From Myxococcales bacterium (GTDB lineage: Bacteria > Myxococcota_A > Polyangia > Polyangiales > Ga0077539), in contig JAEUKI010000043.1 in assembly GCA_016793325.1 (NCBI GenBank), positions 1 through 64,000 of the forward strand: a stretch of DNA of 64,000 nucleotides. Reading direction: 5' to 3'. Positions 19,610-28,036 of the stretch are shown one piece after another; positions within the stretch are counted from its first letter, which is position 1; each line of letters opens with the position of its first letter. Both the position numbers and the translations under genes were made by a program. The notes below the pieces were generated by a model. It searched no databases, had not been told where the DNA came from, and worked only from the letters and a program-made list of their open reading frames with translations.

Positions 19610-20176
19610 TCACTCACACAGCGCCTTTCGGAGCCGTTCGAGCGCGCGAGAGACGCGCTTTCGCGCGGCGGCCTCGTCGATCCCGCACGCCTCGGCCACC
19701 TCCGAGAACGAGAGCCCCGAGTCGTAGCGAAGCACCACGGCCTCGCGCTCGGTCGGCTTGAGCTGCTCGAGCGCCACGCGAACGCGATGCGCTTGTTGTC
19801 GGGCCGCGACGAGGGCCTCGGCCCCGGGCGCAGACTCGTCGGGCTGCACGAGTCGAAGGCGGTTTTCGCGGCGAACGCGGGTCTCGAGCCGCCGCGCGCA
19901 CACCCGACGGGCGATGCCGAAGAGCCACGCGCGCACCGTCCCTTCGCCTCGGTACGACGGCATCGCGTCGAGCGCGGCGATGAGCGCTTCTTGTGCGGCT
20001 TCTTCGGCCTCGGCTTGAGAGCCGAGAAACGCCATGCACAGTCGCCCGAGCGACGGGCCGTGGTCGACGGCACATCGCGCGAGCGCGCCTCGATAGTCGC
20101 CGCGCGCAATCAGGGCGGCGGCTGGATCCGCGTCTGACGCGCTTGCTGTGTCCGTTGCGAGTATTTCTGCTCCCAT
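19610..20176 (-). CDS. ECF-type RNA polymerase sigma factor
   Basis: The 188-residue product has the two ECF domains. Region 2 is RLCMAFLGSQAEAEEAAQEALIAAL followed by GEGTVRAWLFGIARRVCARRL (quoted in parts; about residues 44-95). Region 4 is ALEQLKPTEREAVVLRYDSG then SFSEVAEACGIDEAAARKRV (about 135-180). No extra C-terminal domain is present. The next gene downstream, 113 bp away, encodes a zinc-finger membrane anti-sigma protein, so the two very likely form a sigma/anti-sigma pair. ECF factors usually activate their own promoter; no clear -35/-10 could be assigned. It is divergent from the cNMP-binding gene with 159 bp between starts. Confidence 0.9.
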   Translation of the reverse strand: MGAEILATDTASASDADPAAALIARGDYRGALARCAVDHGPSLGRLCMAFLGSQAEAEEAAQEALIAALDAMPSYRGEGTVRAWLFGIARRVCARRLETRVRRENRLRLVQPDESAPGAEALVAARQQAHRVRVALEQLKPTEREAVVLRYDSGLSFSEVAEACGIDEAAARKRVSRALERLRKALCE

Positions 20177-20335
20177 GGGCCTCTACGCTCCCTCGTGTGC
20201 CCATGAGACCCGATTTCGTGACCGAGATGCCCGTCGAATGCCACGGAGCCGCAGCGGCCCCGCCGTGGACTTCGCTGTCGGGACCACAGCGCCCTTCCGC
20301 AATCCGGCTCGGTCGGGTAGGGGAAGAGGAGTCCC

Positions 20336-21649
20336 ATGTCTCGCTTCGCGTCCAAGCAGTTCAAGCCCCTCGCTCCCGCGTCCGCGCTGGATCTCGCGCT
20401 CGAAGGGCTCGCCAAAGGGCAGCCGGAGGCCTCGCTCCGCCGCGCGGTTCCCGCGCTCGGCGACTCGGACACCGCCGCGCCCGCCGCGGATGTGTGCGGA
20501 AGAGCCCTCGTCGCGCTCGGCGAAACCGCGCTGGCCAAGCGCGCCCTCGAGCGCGCGGTCGATTTGCTCATCGAGAAGACGCTCGTCCCGCACGCGGTCG
20601 CCGCGGCCTCGACGTTGAAAGAGCTCGACCCCGAGAGCGACGCGATGAAGCGCGTCGCGCGGGCGTTCGGCGCGGGCTCTCCCGTGGGCGGCGCGGTCAA
20701 GCCTCCGTCGCTCGCGCACAGCAAGCTCGAGCCGCTCGCCGCGACGCTCACAGGAGCCGCGCTCATCGACGCGACGAGGGCAGCAATCGATGCGTTGCCT
20801 ACGCCCAAAGCCCCTGGCGCTCACCCGCGCTATCCCCTGTGGAGCGCGCTGCCCGAAGACGCGTTCGTGCGCTTCTCCGAGGCGCTGAAGGTGCGCGTGG
20901 TGCCCGAGCTCGACGCGCTCGTGCGCGAGGGCGAGCCCGGTGAATCAGCGTTCATTCTCGCGCGTGGCGAGGTGCGCGTCTCGCGCGTCGTCGGCGAGGA
21001 GTCCGAAGAGCTCGCCGCGCTCGGCCCCGGCTCGATCGTCGGCGAGATGGCGCTCGTGACCGACGCGCCTCGCGCCGCGAGCGTGCTCGCCGCGCACGCG
21101 GTGCTCGTGCTCGAAGCGCCACGCGCGGCGCTCGATCAGGCCGCGGCAGAGGTCCCCGCGCTCGGCGCGCAGATCGTCACGTTTTTTCACAAGCGCCTCG
21201 TCGACAACACCGTGCGAACGTCTCCGCTGCTGAGCGGACTGCCGGCCAACGAGCGTGACGGATTCGCGCAGCTCTTCGAGACGCGCGCGTTCGACGCAGG
21301 CGCCGTGGTAATCGCAGAGGGAGACGAGACGCCTGGGCTCTTTCTCATCGCGGCGGGACAGTTCGCCATCACCCGCAGCGACGGAGCGGAGTCGCTTCGG
21401 ATCGCGACGCTCGGCCCTGGGATGTGCGTCGGTGAAATCGGCATGGTGCTTCGACGGCCCGCGACGGCGAGCGTGATCGCAGAGACTTCGGGCGTGACGC
21501 TGTGCCTCCCCAAAGAGCGGTTCATGCAGATCGTTCGCGAGCGGCCGACGCTGTTCGCGCAGCTCTACGAGCTCGCGGTGCAGCGCGACGACGAGACGCG
21601 CAGCGTGCTCGCGGTCCCCGCGGAGGACATCGAAGAAGTCCTCTTGTGA
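20336..21649 (+). CDS. tandem cyclic nucleotide-binding domain protein
   Basis: The 437-residue product has a helical TPR-like N-terminus (about 1-130) and two cNMP-binding domains (about 169-288 and 296-422). The first phosphate-binding cassette is canonical (GEMALVTDAPRAAS). The second reads GEIGMVLRRPATAS, where the usual Arg-Ala pair is displaced, so it may bind ligand poorly. There is no DNA-binding helix-turn-helix, so this is not a CRP-type regulator; it may be a signalling adaptor. GAGGAG lies a few bases before the ATG. It is divergent from the ECF sigma gene. Confidence 0.88.
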   Translation: MSRFASKQFKPLAPASALDLALEGLAKGQPEASLRRAVPALGDSDTAAPAADVCGRALVALGETALAKRALERAVDLLIEKTLVPHAVAAASTLKELDPESDAMKRVARAFGAGSPVGGAVKPPSLAHSKLEPLAATLTGAALIDATRAAIDALPTPKAPGAHPRYPLWSALPEDAFVRFSEALKVRVVPELDALVREGEPGESAFILARGEVRVSRVVGEESEELAALGPGSIVGEMALVTDAPRAASVLAAHAVLVLEAPRAALDQAAAEVPALGAQIVTFFHKRLVDNTVRTSPLLSGLPANERDGFAQLFETRAFDAGAVVIAEGDETPGLFLIAAGQFAITRSDGAESLRIATLGPGMCVGEIGMVLRRPATASVIAETSGVTLCLPKERFMQIVRERPTLFAQLYELAVQRDDETRSVLAVPAEDIEEVLL

Positions 21650-21674
21650 TCCCGAGCGGAGCCGCCGACGCGGG

Positions 21675-22550
21675 TCAGCGACACATCCCCGACTGACACC
21701 GCAAGCCCGCTGCGCACGGGTTGTCGCAGCGCCCGCAGTGATCGGTGCTGGTGTTGAGGTTCACGCAGTTGTCGGCGCAGCGCATGAGCGCGCCGGGACA
21801 CGTGTCGGCGATGCCCGTGTCGAACACGTCGCGACCGTGTTGAACGTCGGGCATCCCGCCGTCCATCGGCGGCATTCCACGCGCGTCGGGCACATCCGAG
21901 CCGTCGAAGCCCGCCGCGGCGTCGTCGGAGACGCCGGTGTCGCGCTGGTTGCGGCGGCTTCGAACGTCGATCGGCTCGCTCGCGTCGATGCCCGGGACAG
22001 GCGCGTCGGTGCTTGCGCCAGTCGTGGGGTCGACCACCGTCACGCCGAGCGGCTGCTCGACGGGAACACACACGCCGTCCTCGACGCACGTGAGCCCGTT
22101 TGCGCAGAGGATCTGCTCGCACGAGCGCGAGAGAAACACCGGCAATCGCAGCGTGCGCCCCGGCGCGAACGGCATGCGCACGTGATAGCTCACGCGAACG
22201 CGCCCGGTGAGCGCGTCGGTGCCCTCGACGCCGTCGACCGTGAGGTCGACCATGCTGTCTTGGGGTCGCCGCTCCTTGGGGACGAGCAAGAACGAGAGCG
22301 GCACACAAAATCGAGTGCCCCCGACGCTGTCGGTGCAAGTGGTGTCCTTGTGTCCGACGAGCGCGATCGAGCGCACTTCGCTCTCTCCGCCGTTGGGATC
22401 GCGCACGGTGATCCGCAGCGAACCGACGTTGGACGGAATGGCGAAATCCGTGTCCACCAACACGACGATCTGCGTGCGCGGCGCGTTGCACGACGCGACA
22501 GCCAGTGCCAGCGATCCCGCCCCGAGGATCTTCCGCGCAGTTGTGTTCAT
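21675..22550 (-). CDS. lipoprotein with C-terminal Cys-rich motif
   Basis: The 291-residue product has a lipoprotein signal ending LAVASC (Cys21). Residues about 25-150 form a beta-rich domain (RTQIVVLVDTDFAIP, GSLRITVRDPNGGESEVRS). A Cys-containing stretch (CEQILCANGLTCVEDGVC), an Asp-rich linker and a C-terminal motif NTSTDHCGRCDNPCAAGLRC follow; the last matches the repeat of the neighbouring 877-residue lipoprotein. The ATG at 22550 is preferred over an upstream start because it leads straight into the signal. It probably works with, or is related to, the next gene; the function is unknown. Confidence 0.85.
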   Translation of the reverse strand: MNTTARKILGAGSLALAVASCNAPRTQIVVLVDTDFAIPSNVGSLRITVRDPNGGESEVRSIALVGHKDTTCTDSVGGTRFCVPLSFLLVPKERRPQDSMVDLTVDGVEGTDALTGRVRVSYHVRMPFAPGRTLRLPVFLSRSCEQILCANGLTCVEDGVCVPVEQPLGVTVVDPTTGASTDAPVPGIDASEPIDVRSRRNQRDTGVSDDAAAGFDGSDVPDARGMPPMDGGMPDVQHGRDVFDTGIADTCPGALMRCADNCVNLNTSTDHCGRCDNPCAAGLRCQSGMCR

Positions 22551-22646
22551 AAACGCCGTCTCTCGCACAAGGGAGTGAAGAGACACGAGCTTCGCAGCGA
22601 CGACGCGCAGCGGTCAATCGCAGATCCGAAGATCCCCGTTGGTCAC

Positions 22647-25280
22647 TCAGTTCGGATACGAAGCGACGTAGGCGCGACCAGGCGTTCCCGCGCCGGGCGT
22701 CGGCGCGCAGCCAGAGACGACGGGCGGGTTGATCATGCCCGAGAGCGCGCAGGTCGCGGGATTTGCGCTGATTCGCACGCGCCCGAGACCACCGGCGCCG
22801 CCGCCACCACCGGAGGCATACAAGCTGCCGAAGCCGCCGGCGCCGCCCACAGCGAGCACACGCGCAGACGCTGCGACGGAGACCGTCGGCGCGCGCAAGA
22901 AGATCACGCCGCCGCTGCCACCGCCGCCCGCAGCGCCAGGCTGTGGATCGCATCCGGCCGCCATGTTCGTCCCGATGTACGCGTCGCCGCCGTCGCCGCC
23001 GTTCGCGAGCAATCGGCCGGTGATCGTGATCGACGTCGGGGTCCAGAGGCGAAGCGCGCCGCCGCCACCGCCGCCGCCAGACGTTCCGCCGAACGCGGGA
23101 CGGTTGAGGTAGTCCGCGCTTCCGCCGCCGCCACCCGAGCCCGGATAGAACGTCGATCCGATCGCGAGGTCGTTCGCCGCGGCGGTTCCGATCGAGCCGC
23201 CGCCGCCGCCGCCCACCCACGCCGCAGGAATCCCTGGCCGCGCTCCGGGGCACTGCGTTTGTCCGAGCACGCCATCGCGACCGTTGTAGACCGCGAGCGG
23301 GCCCATGACCGCAGCGCGACCGCCGCTTCCGAGCGCGGTTCCGCCGCCGCCCGTCACGCCCGTACAACCGAGCTGGCCCATGAAGAGCGCGCCGAGATTT
23401 CCCGGCCCGCCGCCCGCATGTCCGCCGCCGCCTGCGCCGTACGCGCGATAGCCGCTGAACACACCGGAGCCGCCGCCGAACTGCGCCGCCGGCGCGGCCA
23501 TCATCAAGCGCGTGGTGTTGTCGGTGATGCACATCCCGTTCGATCCGACGCGGCACGTCCCCGTCGATCCGGGAACCATCGGTCCGTTGCTCCCCGAGAT
23601 GCCCGCGACCCACTCGCACGCAGGGCTGAGCGGCGCGCTGCGAAGCTCGCCGGTGAATCCGCCGCTGCCCGCGCGACCTTCGCGCGTCGTGCGCGAGGCG
23701 ATCGTGCTCTGCGTTCCCGGTCCGCCCGAGACGTCGATCATGCCGTCGATACGAATGTCGCCTGTGGCCCGAAGATCGAGCGTTCCCGCTTGAGGGCCCG
23801 CGCCCGCGACGTACACGACGACACCGGCAGGAACTCGAATCGTCGTAAAATTGTGAACGCCCGGCGTCAGGTACGTCGGGTTGACCATCGGCTCGAACGC
23901 GCCTTCGACGCCCGTGCTCACCGGGCTGCAGCGCCCCATCGAGCACGCTTGTCCGGCGGGGCACGCCATCCCGCACGCGCCGCAGTTGCTCGCGTCCGAC
24001 TGCGTATCGACGCAGCGATCCATGCAGCACGTGTTGCCCGCGGTGCACGCAGGACCCGCGCCGCAGCCCGGCGCGACGCACGCGCCGCTCGAGCACCGCG
24101 TCCCCATCGGGCACACGCGTCCGCACGCGCCGCAATTGCTCGCGCTCGACGACAGGTCCACTTCGCAGCCGTTGCGAAGATCACCGTCGCAGTCACCGAA
24201 GGTCCCCGTGCACGTGTAGCGACAACGATCGCCAGCACAGGCCGCGAGCGTCCCGGGTCGCGCGGGGCAGTCGGGGCCGCACGCGCCGCACAACGGGGGC
24301 TCGACCGCGGTCGACGTGCACACGCCGAGGCAGCACACCTGTCCTGCCGCACAACCGCCCGGACACGTTTGCGTGACGCACATGCCCGCGACGCAAACCT
24401 GTCCGGCGCCGCACGCACGCCCGCAGGCCCCGCAGTTGCTCCGGTCGGCGGTGAGGTTGACGCAGACGCTCGAGCAGCAGGTGTTTCCCGCGGGGCAAGG
24501 CCCGCAGCCGACGCAGGTCCCGGCGATGCAGCCCTGCCCCGAGAGGCAGCGACGACCGCACGCGCCGCAGTTGTTCGCGTCGAGCGCGGGGTCCACGCAC
24601 GCCCCTGCGCAGCAGAGCTGATCGGGCCGACAGCGATCGCACGGAGAGGTCATCAGGCAGCGGCCGCCTTGGCAGGTCGTGCCCGGGCCGCAGGCGACGC
24701 CACACGCACCACAATTCAAATTGTCCGACGCGGTGTCCACGCACGAGGTGTCGCAGCACGAGCGCAAAGGGCCGCAACCGCCGGGGCACCCGACGGGCCG
24801 ACACATCCCGAGCGTGCATCGCGTGTCGGCGGGGCAGCGCAGGCCGCACCCACCACAATTCAAGTTATCCGACTGCACGGGAGCGCACGCGCCCGAGCAG
24901 CACTGCTCGCCGGGGTTGGTGCACGGCGCGCCGCGGCCGCACGCGGGGCGACACGCGTTGCTCACGCAGCGTTGGCCCGCGGGGCAATCGGGGTCGAGGA
25001 GGCACTCGACGCACGTGTTTGTCGACAGGTCGCACCGGGGACGGGACGAAGGGCAGTCGCGATCGACCATGCACGCCACGGGCACGTCGGGAACGTCCGG
25101 CGACGGGACGTCCTCGATCACATCGGGAATTGGCCCGTCGACGATCGGAACATCGGGCCGCGCGCCGTCGGTCCGAGCGTCGAGGGCGGCTCCGTCGGGG
25201 CTCGTGCGAAGCTCGGTCCTTCCGCAGGACATCGCGGCGGCGATCGTCGCGACCGCGAGCATTCTCGTGCGAACAAGCAT
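22647..25280 (-). CDS. large Cys-rich and Gly-rich surface lipoprotein, 877 aa
   Basis: The product has a lipoprotein signal (TIAAAMSC, Cys19) and an Asp/Pro/Val linker. Residues about 70-450 hold at least seven copies of a roughly 40-50 residue Cys-rich unit centred on NCGACG and variants (LNCGACGVACGPGTTC, NCGACGRACGAGQVC, NCGACGMACPAGQAC). The second half (about 460-877) is Gly-rich and beta-prone, with loops such as YGAGGGGHAGGGPGN and PGSGGGGGSADY. It looks like a beta-helical or polymer-like surface display protein. The ATG at 25280 is preceded by GAGAGG. Each Cys unit is followed by an Asn/Asp-rich stretch (DNLNCG, DASNCG). The function is unknown. Confidence 0.88.
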   Translation of the reverse strand: MLVRTRMLAVATIAAAMSCGRTELRTSPDGAALDARTDGARPDVPIVDGPIPDVIEDVPSPDVPDVPVACMVDRDCPSSRPRCDLSTNTCVECLLDPDCPAGQRCVSNACRPACGRGAPCTNPGEQCCSGACAPVQSDNLNCGGCGLRCPADTRCTLGMCRPVGCPGGCGPLRSCCDTSCVDTASDNLNCGACGVACGPGTTCQGGRCLMTSPCDRCRPDQLCCAGACVDPALDANNCGACGRRCLSGQGCIAGTCVGCGPCPAGNTCCSSVCVNLTADRSNCGACGRACGAGQVCVAGMCVTQTCPGGCAAGQVCCLGVCTSTAVEPPLCGACGPDCPARPGTLAACAGDRCRYTCTGTFGDCDGDLRNGCEVDLSSSASNCGACGRVCPMGTRCSSGACVAPGCGAGPACTAGNTCCMDRCVDTQSDASNCGACGMACPAGQACSMGRCSPVSTGVEGAFEPMVNPTYLTPGVHNFTTIRVPAGVVVYVAGAGPQAGTLDLRATGDIRIDGMIDVSGGPGTQSTIASRTTREGRAGSGGFTGELRSAPLSPACEWVAGISGSNGPMVPGSTGTCRVGSNGMCITDNTTRLMMAAPAAQFGGGSGVFSGYRAYGAGGGGHAGGGPGNLGALFMGQLGCTGVTGGGGTALGSGGRAAVMGPLAVYNGRDGVLGQTQCPGARPGIPAAWVGGGGGGSIGTAAANDLAIGSTFYPGSGGGGGSADYLNRPAFGGTSGGGGGGGALRLWTPTSITITGRLLANGGDGGDAYIGTNMAAGCDPQPGAAGGGGSGGVIFLRAPTVSVAASARVLAVGGAGGFGSLYASGGGGGAGGLGRVRISANPATCALSGMINPPVVSGCAPTPGAGTPGRAYVASYPN

Positions 25281-25435
25281 TGGGGGTACACACCTCTCGA
25301 AGACACAATCGTCGCGGATCGAAGCGATGGATCAGCGCCAGCGCGTCGCTCGCGCGAATGGTACACAGCTCGCTATTGGGCGCCAGAACACGGGCTTCTT
25401 TGCAAATCGACCGCGCGAGTCGTGCGTGAGGCGAC

Positions 25436-26002
25436 TCACTCCCAAGACAGCCGAAATCGCGCAGCGCGACCGCTGTCCGAGATCGAGGGCGGCGCGATGG
25501 TCCCGCTGCAGCGGCACAGCGTGAAGCCGTGCGTCAGGCTGCCGCGCCACATGCGCCAATACGCCGCGGGAATCTCGGGCCAATCCACGGTGTAATCGAC
25601 GTCGCCTTCGCGCTCACCGACGCGCGTGTAGCTCGCGCCTCCGCCGCGCAGGATCGCCCGGACAATCAGCTCGGATCGGCCGAACAGACTGTGCGGGTTC
25701 GCGCCGAACACAGCGAAGATCCCTTGGAGCACTGGGCGCAGCGAAGAGTCGAGCAAGCCGACGGTCGCCGCGGCGCCGAAGCGCGCGACCTCGTCCTGAC
25801 CGAAGAGCCGTTCGATCGTCGAGCAGAGCGCGAGCGGATGTTCGATCGAGACCCACTCGACAATCGAGGGGGGCTCGTCGACGAGCGCTTGCGTCGGAGC
25901 CGCGAGCTCGGCGCGAACGCGCTGCTTCCATCGCAGCTGCTCGAGGCACGCCACCTGCGAGCGCCACACCGCGCCTTTGATCGCCGTCGACACAGCTCCC
26001 AT
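25436..26002 (-). CDS. hypothetical protein
   Basis: The 188-residue product has no signal peptide or membrane segment. The central part (ERLFGQDEVARFGAAATVG, then GIFAVFGANPHSLFGRSELI) suggests a helical fold, and the C-terminus has WRMWRGSLTHGFTLCRCSGT. The overall shape recalls myxobacteria-specific helical proteins, but I cannot place it in a family. It is followed upstream by an 808-bp gene-free region. Confidence 0.7.
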   Translation of the reverse strand: MGAVSTAIKGAVWRSQVACLEQLRWKQRVRAELAAPTQALVDEPPSIVEWVSIEHPLALCSTIERLFGQDEVARFGAAATVGLLDSSLRPVLQGIFAVFGANPHSLFGRSELIVRAILRGGGASYTRVGEREGDVDYTVDWPEIPAAYWRMWRGSLTHGFTLCRCSGTIAPPSISDSGRAARFRLSWE

Positions 26003-26810
26003 CGCGACGACGCTAACACAACGCCGCGAGTTGCCATCGGCGCGCTCCAGCGAAACACCGCCGCGCGCTCGCGCCGCGCAGCATTGGTTTCCGCTGGGAT
26101 TTCAGCGGTCTCGTCCGCTGGCGATCCGCGCAGGGGATCTTCGACGCTCGTCGCGAGATCCGCGTCCTCGAACCTCCAGTACAGTGCGATGCCCCACCTC
26201 ACCGTCGCGCTGCACTGCTGCGGGGCGCTGCAGCAGAGCAGAGCAGCAGCTCCGATACCGCGCCCGCGACGCGCATCGAAGATCACCTGCGCGGATCGAC
26301 AGCGGAAGGACCGTCGAAATCCAGTCCAAACCAAGACCGCGGACCGAGAACACGGTCTCGTTCAGCACGACCGTCGCGGGATTGGTTTGAATCCACAGAG
26401 TTCGACGGGCTTCGCGGCGGCGCTCGGACGCGCAGCGGGCTTGTAGGTCGACCGACCCGCGCATCGGACACCCACCCAACTCGACATCGCCCGCGCACCG
26501 GACTCTCGACGGAGATATCGCTCTCGATCGCCGCAGGTAGGTTGTTGTAGCGACTATGAAAATCACCGAAAAGACTCGACCGCATCGGCGAAACATGGAA
26601 TAAACACACCCGTTCGCTTTTGCACAGAAATCAGGCAGTTCGAGCCGCTGGACGCAGCCCAATGCGGCCGCGTCGAACGGTCTCGGCGAAGGGGAAATCC
26701 ATGTGGTTCGTGCGCGCGTGGCAACGGCAGACGATTCGGACTTCGGGCGACGAAGTCTGGACGCTCGGGCGCGCGCGATCACGGGCGCGAGCCGCGCCGA
26801 GGGTTCGGCG
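26003..26810. other. 808-bp stretch without a convincing gene
   Basis: Open frames here are short or overlapping and none has a recognisable product. The stretch holds a long imperfect inverted repeat (26083-26334) and a comparatively AT-rich segment near 26535-26640. A 37-codon frame (26701-26814) has a good Shine-Dalgarno match (GAAGGGGA at 26688-26695) and its stop overlaps the ATG at 26811 as ATGA, so a leader peptide is possible but unproven. Confidence 0.6.
26083..26334. repeat. long imperfect inverted repeat (fold-back element)
   Basis: Inner arms 26114-26155 and 26265-26306 match in inverted orientation at 38 of 42 positions (core CGATCCGCGCAGG). Weaker outer arms extend to TTGGTTT at 26083 and AAACCAA at 26334, with a smaller CTGCTGC/GCAGCAG hairpin near the centre. 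The whole could fold into a cruciform or long RNA hairpin. It is not explained by any gene. Its origin (MITE-like element, decayed insertion, structured RNA) is open. Confidence 0.75.
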
Positions 26811-27668
26811 ATGACGCAGTGGAAGCCCGGCCCCGACGCAGAGTTCGATGAGTACGCTCGCTACTTCGAGGTCGACCGACGACGCATCGAACTCGCGCTC
26901 GAACGGCTCTCGAGCGGCAACCTGTCGCACCTCGCGGCGCTGGACGCGTCGCTCGCGCGCGCCATGATCTTGAGCGGCGCGCCGAAGCCGTCGACCACGA
27001 TGGCCACGGCGGACGCCGCCGCGAGCGGCTGCGCTGCGGCGTTGAGCAGCACCTTCGGCAGCGCAGGCTTGCACGTGTGTCTCCGTCGCTCGTCGGGTCG
27101 GACGTTTCTCGTTCGCGACAGCGCGACGCACGCGCTGCACCCGATGGCGTGGCTCACCACGCTCTCGTGCGCGATCCTCGCGGGGTGCGACGAGATCGGC
27201 GAGTCGCTCGCTCGGCCTCGCGTGATTTTGAACGCGCTTCGCAACATCGAGGAGCACGCGCGCCCCACGTGGACCGCGCTCGCGCTCTACTGGCGCGAGC
27301 TCGCGAACGGCCCGGGAGCGCCGGACTACGCAGTGCTCGAGCGAGCGGCGGATCGACCGAATTCCGACCACACCGCCAAGCGCTTGCAACTCACGCTGTT
27401 GTTGCCGACGCTCCGGCTCGCGGCGTCGCTTACGAGCGAAGACGACTTTGCGTTCGCGTCGGTCGTGAGCGACGAGCTTCGCGCGCTGCGCGGGAGGACG
27501 AACTGCGAATCGCTCTTGCCCGTGCTCGCGCTCGTCACGAAGGCGGCGGCGATGGGCCGACCGTTGCCCGCTGCGGTCGAAGCGCTCGCTCCGCTCGACG
27601 CGTCGATGCAGTCGAGACGACCGAGCGCCCACCTGCGGTTTCCAGACGAGTGGCTGTGGCATTTGTGA
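26811..27668 (+). CDS. hypothetical protein
   Basis: The 285-residue product is mostly helical with no signal peptide: YFEVDRRRIELALERL near the start, LHVCLRRSSGRTFLVRD in the middle, and a helical second half (TLLLPTLRLAASLT). It is not recognised. The overall shape (one isolated helical protein of about 280 residues) resembles some predicted immunity proteins, but no partner toxin is seen, so no such function is claimed. ATG 26811 has GAGGG 7 bases upstream; a GTG at 26703 with AAGGGG ahead of it would add 36 residues of weaker codon bias. Two strong palindromes lie after the stop. Confidence 0.75.
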   Translation: MTQWKPGPDAEFDEYARYFEVDRRRIELALERLSSGNLSHLAALDASLARAMILSGAPKPSTTMATADAAASGCAAALSSTFGSAGLHVCLRRSSGRTFLVRDSATHALHPMAWLTTLSCAILAGCDEIGESLARPRVILNALRNIEEHARPTWTALALYWRELANGPGAPDYAVLERAADRPNSDHTAKRLQLTLLLPTLRLAASLTSEDDFAFASVVSDELRALRGRTNCESLLPVLALVTKAAAMGRPLPAAVEALAPLDASMQSRRPSAHLRFPDEWLWHL

Positions 27669-28036
27669 TCGCCGACCGCGACGCGGTGACTTCGGAGCAG
27701 CCTCCCGGCGACCCACATTCGCGCGAATGTCGGGACATCTCGCGTCGGGACGCGAGCAGCCCGCGCAATCAACCGCGCGCCGAGCGATCACGAGCGCGTC
27801 ACGACTCGTGAAATTTCACCTCGTTTCGCGACGATCCCGCACGGCACATCCGCTCACTGCAGAATCTTCAGAACGTCGTTTCGACGCCGCGGCTGCTCGG
27901 CTACGATCCTCCCGTGTCGCGAGGCTGCGTGTCGCGCGACGTTCCATCGCTGAACGGACATCGTACGAAACCATTTTGCAGCGGACGCGGGCGGAGCATC
28001 AACGTCCGCGCATGTCGTGTGGAGGGCTAAGCTACC
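27669..28036. other. 368-bp intergenic region upstream of a kinase gene
   Basis: No gene is seen. The region holds two palindromes (27715-27756) close to the stop of the upstream gene. The last 15 bases hold the GGAGGG ribosome binding site (28021-28026) of the kinase gene. Otherwise nothing was recognised. Confidence 0.6.
27715..27756. terminator. two adjacent hairpin-forming palindromes
   Basis: ACATTCGCGCGAATGT (27715-27730) is a perfect 16-bp palindrome. CTCGCGTC-GG-GACGCGAG (27739-27756) is a second perfect 8-bp-arm inverted repeat. They begin 46 bases after the stop of the hypothetical gene and lack a T tract. They could be a terminator or a pair of operators for the kinase gene. Confidence 0.4.

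Noticed and set aside
20177..20335. ECF-type promoter in the sigma/cNMP gap
   Set aside because: No convincing GGAAC-N16-17-like pair could be placed, so no promoter was called.
21738..25595. 1,285-codon plus-strand open frame
   Set aside because: It is antisense to two lipoproteins that have proper signal sequences and Cys-repeat units.
26283..26609. 108-codon minus-strand frame in the gene-free stretch
   Set aside because: It has no ribosome binding site of note, low similarity to coding composition and no motif.
26811..27668. Immunity protein of a toxin system
   Set aside because: The helical form is suggestive of some predicted immunity families, but no toxin gene is adjacent and no diagnostic motif is present.
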